NCBI GenBank assembly: GCA_903924465.1
Contig: CAIYBN010000099.1
Coordinates: 79,009-143,008, forward strand
Direction of reading: 5' to 3'
DNA: 64,000 nucleotides
Origin: an uncultured Myxococcales bacterium
GTDB lineage: Bacteria; Myxococcota_A; UBA9042
The notes below the pieces were generated by a model, which searched no databases, was not told the DNA's origin, and saw only the letters and a program-made list of their open reading frames with translations. Positions within the stretch are counted from its first letter, which is position 1. Every line of letters starts with the position of its first letter. Shown one piece after another: positions 8,247-16,403 of this stretch. The translations under genes and the position numbers were made by a program.

Positions 8247-10142
8247 ATGAGCCCAAGCGTCACTCCGGCCAAGCCGCGCGAAATCCGTGAATCGGTCGTG
8301 ATTCGTTTTGCCGGCGATTCGGGCGATGGCATCCAGTTGACTGGCAGCCAATTCTCCGCGGCTTCTGCGTTGGCGGGCAACGATACGGCGACCTTTCCAG
8401 ACTATCCCGCGGAAATTCGCGCGCCGACGGGCACGCTTGCCGGCGTTTCGGGCTTTCAACTCCATTTCGCCAGCCGCGACATCCTGACGCCGGGCGATCG
8501 CGCCGACGTGCTGGTCGTGCTCAATCCAGCTGCGTTGGCCGCCAATCGCAAATGGCTGAAGCCCAACGGCATCCTGATCGCCAACGCCGATGCGTTTCAG
8601 GCGAAGAACCTGAAGATGGCAGGTTTCGCCGAAAATCCGCTGGAAGACGGCTCGCTTGCCGACTACCAGCTTTTTCAAATCGATCTGAGCCGCCTGACCA
8701 ACGATGCGCTGCAGGGCTACGGCCTGTCGGCCAAGGAAGTCGAGCGCTGCAAGAACTACTTTGCGCTGGGTTTGGTCTTTTGGCTGTTCGAGCGCAACGG
8801 CGATCTGGTCGAGGAGGAAATCCGTCGCAAATTCGCCAACAAGCCGCTGCTGCTGGATGCGAATTTGAAGGTCTTCCACGCCGGTTGGGACTATGGCGAC
8901 AACACGGAGCTGTTCGCGCTGCGCTACTCGGTGCCGCCGGCCCAGGACATCGCGCCGGGCACCTACCGGAGCATCGCGGGCAATGAGGCGACCGCGCTGG
9001 GTCTGGTCGCGGCTGCCCACAAAGCCGGCCTGGACCTGTTTTACGGCAGCTATCCGATTACGCCTGCTTCGGACATTTTACATACGTTCGCCGGCCTCAA
9101 AGAGTACGGCGTGCGCACGTTCCAGGCAGAAGACGAAATCGCGGCGATCTGTGCGGCCATCGGCGCGGCGTACGGCAATCAATTGGCGGTGACCGGCACG
9201 TCTGGGCCCGGTATCGCGCTTAAGTCCGAAGCCATGGGCCTCGCGGTCATGACCGAATTGCCGCTGGTCATCGTGAATGTGCAGCGCGGTGGTCCGTCGA
9301 CCGGTTTGCCGACCAAGACGGAACAGGCCGATTTGCTGCAGGTGCTCTACGGTCGCAATGGCGAGTCGCCGCTGCCGGTGCTGGCGGCGCGCAGTGCGGG
9401 CGATGCCTTTGATACCGCGTTTGAAGCCGCGCGTGTGGCGATCAAGTACCGTGTGCCGGTTGTGCTGCTGACGGACGGCGCGATCGCCAATGGTGCGGAA
9501 CCGTGGAAAATTCCAGACGTAGATTCGCTGCCGACGATCGAGACGAACTTGTTGGATGACGCGGCCAAGCTCGACGGTCAGCCGCTGCTGCCGTACCTGC
9601 GCGACGCGGAGACGCTGGCGCGGCCGTGGATCAAGCTCGGCACGCCGGGTCTGGAGCACCGGATCGGCGGCATTGAAAAGTGGGACAAGACCGGCCATAT
9701 CAGCTACGACCCGCAGAACCACCACAATATGGTGAAGCTGCGGCAGGCGAAAGTGGACGCGATGACTGCGGAAATTCCGCCGACGCGGCTGGAAGGCGAC
9801 ACGCAAGGCGACGTGCTCGTGGTGACCTGGGGCTCGCCGTACGGCGCGGCGTTGACGGCGGTTCGCGAGCTGCGGGCCGAAGGTCAGTCGGTGACGCACG
9901 CCAATTTGCGCTGGTTGAATCCGCTGCCGCCGGACCTGGATGCGATCCTGCAGCGGTTCCGGGTCGTGCTGATTCCGGAGATCAACAACGGCCAGCTGGT
10001 CAAGGTGCTGCGCGCCGCCTATGCCATGGACATTCAGCAGTACAACCGTATTTCCGGCCAGCCGCTGTCTGTGGCGGAAATCCGTGATGCGATCCGCAAC
10101 GTCCTGCCGCACGAAAACCATTTTCAGGAGAAGCGACCATGA
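8247..10142 (+). CDS. korA: 2-oxoacid:ferredoxin oxidoreductase, fused gamma-alpha subunit
   Basis: Part of a thiamine-dependent, CoA-linked 2-oxoacid:ferredoxin oxidoreductase, most like the 2-oxoglutarate (Kor) type. The 631-residue chain fuses a gamma domain (about residues 15-200, beginning IRFAGDSGDGIQLTGSQF) to an alpha domain (about 235-620) with SYPITPASDI, AEDEIAAICAAIGAAYG, VTGTSGPGIALK and RGGPSTGLPTKTEQADLL. This is the two-subunit layout known from aerobic and microaerobic Kor enzymes. The ATG at 8247 has AGGGAG 9 bases upstream. Its stop overlaps the korB start (ATGA). Substrate preference (2-oxoglutarate or pyruvate) is not certain from motifs alone. Confidence 0.92.
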   Translation: MSPSVTPAKPREIRESVVIRFAGDSGDGIQLTGSQFSAASALAGNDTATFPDYPAEIRAPTGTLAGVSGFQLHFASRDILTPGDRADVLVVLNPAALAANRKWLKPNGILIANADAFQAKNLKMAGFAENPLEDGSLADYQLFQIDLSRLTNDALQGYGLSAKEVERCKNYFALGLVFWLFERNGDLVEEEIRRKFANKPLLLDANLKVFHAGWDYGDNTELFALRYSVPPAQDIAPGTYRSIAGNEATALGLVAAAHKAGLDLFYGSYPITPASDILHTFAGLKEYGVRTFQAEDEIAAICAAIGAAYGNQLAVTGTSGPGIALKSEAMGLAVMTELPLVIVNVQRGGPSTGLPTKTEQADLLQVLYGRNGESPLPVLAARSAGDAFDTAFEAARVAIKYRVPVVLLTDGAIANGAEPWKIPDVDSLPTIETNLLDDAAKLDGQPLLPYLRDAETLARPWIKLGTPGLEHRIGGIEKWDKTGHISYDPQNHHNMVKLRQAKVDAMTAEIPPTRLEGDTQGDVLVVTWGSPYGAALTAVRELRAEGQSVTHANLRWLNPLPPDLDAILQRFRVVLIPEINNGQLVKVLRAAYAMDIQQYNRISGQPLSVAEIRDAIRNVLPHENHFQEKRP

Positions 10143-11158
10143 CGCTCGCGACGGACATTGCCCTGAAGCCCAAGGATTTCGCGACCGATCAGGATGTGCG
10201 CTGGTGTCCCGGTTGCGGGGACTACGCCATCCTGGCGGCCGTGCAGCGTGCGCTGGCCAAGCAGGGCATTCCGCCGCACCAGATCGCCACGATTGCCGGC
10301 ATCGGCTGTTCGTCGCGTTTTCCGTACTACATGTCGACCTTTGGCTTTCACACCATTCACGGTCGTGCACCCGCGGTGGCGACGGGCCTGAAAGTCGCGC
10401 GGCCGGACCTGCAAGTCTGGGTGGCGACGGGCGATGGCGATTCGCTGTCGATTGGCGGCAACCACTTCATTCACATGCTGCGCCGCAACGTCGACCTGAA
10501 GGTGCTGCTGTTCAACAACCGCATCTACGGCTTGACCAAAGGCCAGTATTCGCCCACGTCAGAACTGGGCAAGAAGACCAAGTCCTCGCCACAGGGCTCG
10601 GTGGACAATCCGTTCCTGCCGATGTCGCTGGCCGTGGGCGCGGAGGGCAGTTTTCTGGGGCGCTCCATCGACGTGGACGCGAAGACGCTGGGCGATGTGC
10701 TGGCAGGTGCCGCGGCGCACAAGGGCACGGCGCTGGTGGAAATCCTGCAGAACTGCAACATCTTCAACGATGGCGCCTGGGATCATCTCTCGAGCAAGGA
10801 ATTCCGCGCGGACCAGACGATTGTGCTGGAGCACGGCAAGCCGATGGTCTATGGCGCCAACCGTGACAAGGGCATTCGCCTGCGCGGTCTGCGGCCGGAA
10901 GTCGTGACCATCGGCGAGAACGGCGTCACGTTGGACGACCTGTGGGTGCATGACGCGCACGACGAGGATCCCACGCGGGCGTTCCTGCTCTCGCGCATGG
11001 AATATCCGGCTTTTCCGGTGCCCGTCGGCATCCTGCGTTCGGTCCAGCGGCCGGTGTACGACCAGTTGGTCAACGCCCAGGTGAATGAACAACGCGCCGC
11101 AAAGAACGCAAATTTGCAGGCACTTTTGAATGGCCGGAGCACGTGGATCGTCGGCTGA
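10139..11158 (+). CDS. korB: 2-oxoacid:ferredoxin oxidoreductase, beta subunit
   Basis: The thiamine diphosphate and iron-sulfur subunit (339 residues) partnering the fused alpha subunit. WCPGCGDYAIL provides Cys 23 and Cys 26; Cys 57 in GIGCSSRFPYY is a likely further cluster ligand. The TPP-binding motif runs from GDGDSLSIGGNHF (about residue 99) to LLFNN (126). The loop YGLTKGQYSPTSE is typical of KorB/PorB. The start overlaps the korA stop by 4 bases, so the subunits should be made in equal amounts. The reduced ferredoxin could feed biosynthesis or respiration; no ferredoxin gene is in the window. Confidence 0.93.
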   Translation: MTLATDIALKPKDFATDQDVRWCPGCGDYAILAAVQRALAKQGIPPHQIATIAGIGCSSRFPYYMSTFGFHTIHGRAPAVATGLKVARPDLQVWVATGDGDSLSIGGNHFIHMLRRNVDLKVLLFNNRIYGLTKGQYSPTSELGKKTKSSPQGSVDNPFLPMSLAVGAEGSFLGRSIDVDAKTLGDVLAGAAAHKGTALVEILQNCNIFNDGAWDHLSSKEFRADQTIVLEHGKPMVYGANRDKGIRLRGLRPEVVTIGENGVTLDDLWVHDAHDEDPTRAFLLSRMEYPAFPVPVGILRSVQRPVYDQLVNAQVNEQRAAKNANLQALLNGRSTWIVG

Positions 11159-11242
11159 TCCGACGTCCACGGGAATGCGCTCCGGCGCTGACGCATTGCA
11201 CCGGGTAGCCCGAGCCAAACGACACCGGGCGGTCACAAAGAA

Positions 11243-11271
11243 CTGGCGCAGAATCGCCAAACGGCTATCCT
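11243..11271 (+). promoter_or_regulatory. Promoter of the HPF-like gene
   Basis: CTGGCG (11243-11248) within AACTGGCGC, 17-base spacer, TATCCT (11266-11271) preceded by GGC. It lies 57 bases from the start codon. The same AACTGGCGC box precedes the genes at 11757 and 17812 at nearly the same distance. Confidence 0.5.
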
Positions 11272-11305
11272 GAAACCATGGTGCTTCATCATCCAGGAGG
11301 AAAGA

Positions 11306-11656
11306 ATGGAACTCACAGTCGCAAGCAAGTTGGGCGCGGAAGGCAATATCGTCGCGGTCGACGGTTCGGTTGAGAAACATCTGGAAAAGAAGCTTGAGAA
11401 ACTGGAGATCCGTTGGGGCAAGCCGGTCACCGCGCGCGCGGCGCTGGAAGAAGTGGCGGTGGGGTACGATTGCACGTTGACCATTACGCTGCACGGCTCG
11501 CCGGAGCTGGTGAGCCATGGTCATGCGGATACGCTCGTCAAGGCGGTCGACACGGCGGTGGAACGCGTCACGCGGCAGTTTGAGGCGGAAGCAGACAAGC
11601 GCACGGGCCGTGAGCGGCAGCGCAAGAATGGTGCGACGAAGCCCGTGATCAGCTGA
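11306..11656 (+). CDS. Ribosome hibernation/HPF-RaiA domain protein
   Basis: A 116-residue protein matching the short HPF/RaiA fold, which binds the 30S subunit at the tRNA and mRNA channel and idles ribosomes. The pattern is a beta strand (MELTVASK), a helix with VEKHLEKKLEKLEIRWG, strands around DCTLTITLHGS, and a final amphipathic helix KAVDTAVERVTRQFEAEAD. A basic tail follows. There is no long-HPF C-terminal dimerisation domain. A near-perfect AGGAGG ribosome site precedes the ATG. It stands as a single gene with its own promoter. Alternative HPF-fold roles cannot be excluded. Confidence 0.75.
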   Translation: MELTVASKLGAEGNIVAVDGSVEKHLEKKLEKLEIRWGKPVTARAALEEVAVGYDCTLTITLHGSPELVSHGHADTLVKAVDTAVERVTRQFEAEADKRTGRERQRKNGATKPVIS

Positions 11657-11692
11657 AGCGATTGGCCGCAGGCTGAAAAGTACGGCGCCGAA

Positions 11693-11722
11693 CTGGCGCG
11701 GCAAGCACACCTCGCATAGCAT
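11693..11722 (+). promoter_or_regulatory. Promoter of the large Cys-rich lipoprotein gene
   Basis: CTGGCG within AACTGGCGC (11691-11699), 18-base spacer from the hexamer, TAGCAT (11717-11722). The box ends 58 bases before the ATG at 11757. Same upstream box as at 11241 and 17745. Confidence 0.42.
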
Positions 11723-11756
11723 GGTCGTCATCGCGACGGCGCGATTGGGTATGGCT

Positions 11757-13403
11757 ATGCTCAGGACACGACTCGCCCCCATCGCACTGGTCCTGCTGAT
11801 GCTCGCGCTGACGGCGTGCTCGAATTGGGATGCTGCGGTCAACGGTAACATTGCGGTCTCCAACGACCCACGCGCGGGAGCGGACGTCGATCACACCGGC
11901 TTGGTCTGGTGGGAAACCGTGGGCACTGCGGGCGTGGACGCCACGACCGCTGATGACACCGCAGCGGCCGAAGATGCGACAACGGGCAGCGACGACGCAC
12001 TCGTGGTCGACATTCTGGCAAACGACACAGGCGGAGACGACGCGGACGGGTTCGATGGTCAGACGCCGGACGCACTGGGCGACGCCGGACAAGATGGCCT
12101 GATTGCACCGGATGGTGTGCTTGACGCAGCCAACGCCTCAGACGGCGTGCTCGACGTGTTCGACCCTTGCGCTGGCGGCAATCGCCCCATCGGCTGCAAC
12201 TGCGTCAACAGCCAGGAGTGCGCCAGCGGTCTGTGCGTCTACGGCGTTGATGGCTTGGTGTGCAGCCCAAGCTGCGCGAACGTCGTCTGCCCCGCCGGCT
12301 GGGCGTGTACGACGCCGGCCATGGTTTGCAAGCCGCTGGCGGACGCGAGCGCGCAGGACGCCTCTGTCGCCGATGGAACGGCGACGGATGTGCCAACACC
12401 AGACGATGCCGCTTCTCCCGACAGTCAAACGCTGGACGGCTGGTTCCTGGATGGCGTGGCAAACGACGTCTGGAATCAGGATAGCCAGGCCCTGGATGCG
12501 ACCGACAGCGATTGGGCCGCCGCTGACGTGGTTGACGCCCTCGACGACGCGACTGATCTGGGCGACGCGTCGGTGCCGGATGGAGAATTGGTCGATGTGG
12601 CAGTCGTCGATACCGCTGCGGATGTGAGCGTGGACACCGATGGCCTGACCGGCCTGGACTGGCAGGGTTATCCCGACGCCGCCTTTCCCGACGATGCGGA
12701 CATTTACGGCGGCGCCATCAACAGTTGCCTCAGCCTGTACTTGTACCAGCAGGAAACCTGTGGCAAGGCCAATCCGACGGCCGCGTGCATCGACAGCGTC
12801 GCCGGCCAGGGCTCGCTGTACGCCAACTACCTGTTCGAGCCGGTTCGCGCCTGCCAGGACGCGTTCTGCGTCGACCTCTGCGCGACCGCAACCGATGAAA
12901 CGTGCATGAACCAGTGCATCGGCAAGAACTGCCCCAACCAGTTTCTGTCGTGTGTCTCCAACGACCAGCAAGGCACGGCGGACTGCAAAACGACATTCAG
13001 CTGTGCCATGGGCTATCCCGGCAAGCTGCTGACAATTGGCGCCAAGTGCTATGCCAACGGTACGCTTGGCGCGCAATTGCAGGTCGGCGGACTGATTTCC
13101 TGCGAGACCAAACCGAACACGGACAGTTGCTTCCAGGCCATCGGCGACTGCTATGACCAAGGCGCGGCGGCCACGAACACGTGCATGCAGACCATCACCT
13201 GCACGCAAAACTGCGCGAGCAATCAGGAATGTGTTTGGCAATGTCTGGGCAAAGCAACGCCCACGGCGCGCACCGCCATCGACGCGTTGGGCGACTGCAT
13301 GGTCACGGTGTGCACGCCCAAGTGCAACGGCGATCAGAACTGCCAGAACACCTGCATCAGCACGGATTGCTCCACGCCGTTTGGCTATTGCGTCGCAAAC
13401 TAG
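11757..13403 (+). CDS. Large Asp-rich, Cys-rich lipoprotein
   Basis: A 548-residue exported protein. The N-terminus MLRTRLAPIALVLLMLALTA followed by Cys is a classic lipoprotein signal. A long linker (to about residue 305) is rich in Asp, Ala, Val and Thr and looks disordered and acidic. It is interrupted by a Cys-rich knot (about 140-200: GCNCVNSQECASGLCVYG and CPAGWACTTPAMVC). The C-terminal 240 residues hold more than twenty Cys in repeated CxxxC-type units such as TCMNQCIGKNCPNQFLSC and CVWQCLGKA, probably disulphide-bonded. An ATG at 11751 is also possible. The 3' end overlaps the convergent chorismate mutase gene by 47 bases. A cell-surface role is inferred; the function is unknown. Confidence 0.8.
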   Translation: MLRTRLAPIALVLLMLALTACSNWDAAVNGNIAVSNDPRAGADVDHTGLVWWETVGTAGVDATTADDTAAAEDATTGSDDALVVDILANDTGGDDADGFDGQTPDALGDAGQDGLIAPDGVLDAANASDGVLDVFDPCAGGNRPIGCNCVNSQECASGLCVYGVDGLVCSPSCANVVCPAGWACTTPAMVCKPLADASAQDASVADGTATDVPTPDDAASPDSQTLDGWFLDGVANDVWNQDSQALDATDSDWAAADVVDALDDATDLGDASVPDGELVDVAVVDTAADVSVDTDGLTGLDWQGYPDAAFPDDADIYGGAINSCLSLYLYQQETCGKANPTAACIDSVAGQGSLYANYLFEPVRACQDAFCVDLCATATDETCMNQCIGKNCPNQFLSCVSNDQQGTADCKTTFSCAMGYPGKLLTIGAKCYANGTLGAQLQVGGLISCETKPNTDSCFQAIGDCYDQGAAATNTCMQTITCTQNCASNQECVWQCLGKATPTARTAIDALGDCMVTVCTPKCNGDQNCQNTCISTDCSTPFGYCVAN

Positions 13404-13647
13404 CCGCCCGCACTCGCAGAATCTCCCGCCAGATCCGTTCCACATCCGCCGGATCCAGCCCCAGCGATGCGCCGCGCTCCCGCAGACGGAACAGCACTGC
13501 GGCTTCACGCGTTACATCCAGCCGATCCACGCCATCGGCCTGTTTCAACACCCAAGCCGCGCGCACCAGCCGACCGCGCTCTGCCAGCAGCGCCACCAGT
13601 CGGTCGTCGGTGGCATCCATTTCCAAGCGAATTTCTTCCAGTGTCAC
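13357..13647 (-). CDS. Chorismate mutase type II-like protein
   Basis: A 96-residue all-helical protein fitting the AroQ/CM_2 pattern: IRLEMDATDDRLVALLAERGRL, then a central Lys in VLKQ, TREAAVLFRLRERG and an end helix VERIWREIL. This family converts chorismate to prephenate for Phe and Tyr synthesis. The start is GTG, overlapping the U32 gene stop as GTGA, so translation is coupled. The 3' end overlaps the lipoprotein gene tail to tail. No other aromatic pathway gene is nearby. Short, divergent CM_2 proteins can have other roles, so catalytic activity is an inference. Confidence 0.75.
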   Translation of the reverse strand: MTLEEIRLEMDATDDRLVALLAERGRLVRAAWVLKQADGVDRLDVTREAAVLFRLRERGASLGLDPADVERIWREILRVRAASLRRNSQTAWSNPC

Positions 13648-16226
13648 GAGCGCCCTCCAAGCGCGCGCATTGTGCCAGAAGTCACGCCAAATTGCTCGTG
13701 CGCTTCAACCTTTTTCACCAAGTCCAGCGGAAGCATCGAGCCGTCGAGCAGTCCTTGCCAGGCGGTCACCACCGCGAGCGCCTCCGCCTGCGTTTCCCGA
13801 ACGAACTCCACGCGAAACCGCTTCACGCCGCGGGCCAATAGCGTCGGCACTACGGTCGCAGCGCTCTGGGCCTGGGCGTTGAACACCGTGTTGCGGCACG
13901 CCACGTCGACGATCACCGGGTGCTGCTGGCCGACGTGGTCGCGCAGGCTGAGCGTATGCGACTCGCACGGACGCCCGCAGGTACGAAAATCCTTGCCTGT
14001 GCTCAAAACATGCGCATAGACGCAGTGTTCCGTGTGAAAAGTCGGAATGTGATGGTGCACGGTCACGGTCAGCCGATCCGCCGGTACCCGCGCCAACAGC
14101 GCCAGCAGTTGCGGCTCGTCCAAGTCGTGCGCCACCGTCAGCGTGTCCGCGCCAAGGGCCAGCAGGTGATGCGCCGTCAGCGAGTTGGTCACGTTCAGGG
14201 AGAAATCGCCGTGCACCGCCGGTCGATCGGCCAGCGGAAGCTGCGCAAACTGCATCAGACCGCCCCAGTGCCGAACGAGCACGCCGTCCGGCTGCAGCCG
14301 CGCGATGCGCTGGTCATAACCGTCCTCGCCCGGTTTCTGGACACGCACCGTCGCGATCGTGAGCTTCAGCCCGGCCGCACGCACCCGTTCGACCGCACGC
14401 GTCAGCCCGACCAGTTCCATCCAGTCCAGTTCGACTTCCGGCAGGCCCGCGGCAATCACCGCATCCAACTGCGCGTCGTTGCGGCACAACGCGATCAGCT
14501 GCGGCTTGGCCGTTGGCTGCCACGGCGTCAGTTGTCGACGCGCTGCCGCCACCTCGATCAACGCCAGCGCCTGCTCCTGCGGATTCACGGTGTGACGATG
14601 CTGCGCTTCCACCGCCGGTAGCAGTGCTTCCACCAACTGCCGCCGCAGCGCCTTGAGCGCCGACACGGAGACGTGCAAATTCGGCGCCAGCGCCTGAAGG
14701 TCCATCGCGTGGAGCCGGAACGGCGTGCCACCCAGCGCGGCCAGCTTGTCAACAAGCGTGGGTTCGTCCAGCCCGTGCCCGGACGCAGGTTGCAGCACCA
14801 AGTCCGTCTGGCCGCTCACGGAAGCCAGACGGCCGATGGGCCCCGTAGCGGTGAGCCGCACCGAGAGCGGCCCCGCCAGCTGCCCAGCCACCGCGAAGTC
14901 CACCGGAATTCGCCCGGTCGGCAGTTGGCGCAGGAGATCGGCGGTCTCAGTCGCAATTTGCGGATCGCCAGTCAGCCACACGCGATCGCCGACCTGGACG
15001 CGCGCCAGATCAGGACCAGGCTGACCAAAGCGCAGCGACCAGCCACCTTCCAGCGCCTCGACCGCAAAGAGTGGCCCACCCGGTTCTTCCGATTCTGGCC
15101 GCCCCCGCTCAAAGCCCACGCCCATGCCCGCACGCGGCGCAACAGGCGGCAATCCCGGCACCTGAGACTTCGCCTGGGATCCAAGCCCCAGCGCCACGCC
15201 GCCTGTACTTGCGCGATCCTGCGCGCGCACCTGCACGGTGTTGCGAGCCACCGCGGTGACCTCGCCCAACAGCAGACCACGGTGCTTGGGAAATCGCCCT
15301 TCCACGAGCGTCTGATGGTCGGTTCCGCGCAAAAAGCCTTGCGAGAAGCCACGACTGTAGGACAACGCCATCTGCACGGCGGCCTCTTCCAGACGCGTCG
15401 GCGTTGGCCGCCCCGCGAGGCCGTCCAGCCGCTGCCGGTAGGCCTTCACCGCCGTCGCAACATACTGCGCATTCTTCTGGCGCCCCTCGATCTTCAGCCC
15501 GTGCACGCCGATTTCCGCCAGCTCCGCGACAACGTCCAGACCTGCGAGATCCAGCGGGCTGAGCAGGTACGCGACGTCGCCCAGCGGTCGAATCGTGGTA
15601 TCCACGATGAGTTCATACGGCATCCGGCAGGACTGCGCGCACTGGCCGCGATTCGCCGACCGGCCGCCCCACGCCTCCGACGTCAGGCACTGGCCAGACC
15701 AGGACATGCACAGCGCGCCGTGGACAAACACTTCCAATTCCAACGACGTGTTGGCGGCAAACTGGCGAATTTCCGTCACGGACAATTCGCGCGGCACGAC
15801 GATGCGCGTGCAACCCAGCGTCTCGGCAAAGCGCGCAGCTTCGGGCGAACTGACCGTCATCTGCGTCGAAGCGTGGACTTCCAACGTCGGCGCAATCGCG
15901 CGGGCGAGCAGCGCCACGGCTGGATCCTGGACGATGAGCGCGTCCACGCCGGCTTGCGCCACGGCGCGCAGAATCGTCTCAACCACCGGCAGTTCCGGCT
16001 CAAAAATCAGAGTATTGAGCGTGAGATAGGCGCGAGCGCCGGCCGCGTGGATCGTCGCAACGGTTTGCGGCAAGGTGTCCAGCGAGAAGTTCGCAGTCCG
16101 CGATCGCGCGTTGAATCCGAGATCCAGGCCGAAGTAGACCGCGTCTGCACCTCCGGCCAGCGCAACGCGCAAGGCTTCAGCGTCGCCGGCGGGGGCCAGC
16201 AGTTCAGGCAATCGGCCGGACGGCAT
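13644..16226 (-). CDS. Peptidase U32 family protein, long RlhA-like form
   Basis: An 860-residue protein of the U32 family. Members of this type, such as E. coli RlhA, hydroxylate 23S rRNA. The N-terminal TIM-barrel half has PELLAPAGDAEALRVALAGG, HASTQMTVSS and the signature VFVHGALCMSWSGQC with SANRGQCAQSCR, whose Cys residues likely hold an iron-sulfur cluster. A central DUF3656-like beta region follows. A second U32-like unit near the C-terminus has HTEHCVYAHVLS, TCGRPCESH and ACRNTVF. This is the known long form. A weak TATAGC minus 10 lies at 16264-16259. Coupled to the chorismate mutase gene. The exact substrate is unknown. Confidence 0.85.
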   Translation of the reverse strand: MPSGRLPELLAPAGDAEALRVALAGGADAVYFGLDLGFNARSRTANFSLDTLPQTVATIHAAGARAYLTLNTLIFEPELPVVETILRAVAQAGVDALIVQDPAVALLARAIAPTLEVHASTQMTVSSPEAARFAETLGCTRIVVPRELSVTEIRQFAANTSLELEVFVHGALCMSWSGQCLTSEAWGGRSANRGQCAQSCRMPYELIVDTTIRPLGDVAYLLSPLDLAGLDVVAELAEIGVHGLKIEGRQKNAQYVATAVKAYRQRLDGLAGRPTPTRLEEAAVQMALSYSRGFSQGFLRGTDHQTLVEGRFPKHRGLLLGEVTAVARNTVQVRAQDRASTGGVALGLGSQAKSQVPGLPPVAPRAGMGVGFERGRPESEEPGGPLFAVEALEGGWSLRFGQPGPDLARVQVGDRVWLTGDPQIATETADLLRQLPTGRIPVDFAVAGQLAGPLSVRLTATGPIGRLASVSGQTDLVLQPASGHGLDEPTLVDKLAALGGTPFRLHAMDLQALAPNLHVSVSALKALRRQLVEALLPAVEAQHRHTVNPQEQALALIEVAAARRQLTPWQPTAKPQLIALCRNDAQLDAVIAAGLPEVELDWMELVGLTRAVERVRAAGLKLTIATVRVQKPGEDGYDQRIARLQPDGVLVRHWGGLMQFAQLPLADRPAVHGDFSLNVTNSLTAHHLLALGADTLTVAHDLDEPQLLALLARVPADRLTVTVHHHIPTFHTEHCVYAHVLSTGKDFRTCGRPCESHTLSLRDHVGQQHPVIVDVACRNTVFNAQAQSAATVVPTLLARGVKRFRVEFVRETQAEALAVVTAWQGLLDGSMLPLDLVKKVEAHEQFGVTSGTMRALGGRS

Positions 16227-16403
16227 CAGGTGAGTCCAAGAAAAGTCGTTGACGACACGCTATACATCCCTGCATGGACTCGGAGCCAAAGCACTTGTGT
16301 CGCCGCGGGTCGGCGCGCAGGGACGCACGCTTGGCGACCCGGCCAGCAGCCTAAACATGCCCACCACGACTCCCGGCTTGATCTCCAGTCTCGGCAGGCA
16401 TGT

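Noticed and set aside
11241..11256. Sigma-54 promoter (TGGC...GC) before the HPF-like gene
   Set aside because: The GG to GC spacing is 9 bases instead of 10 and the TTGC element is missing; the second AACTGGCGC site at 17745 lacks GC there too.
16306..16341. CGGGTCG and CGACCCG inverted repeat as terminator of the FHA gene
   Set aside because: The loop is more than 20 bases and no T-run follows; only a weak candidate.
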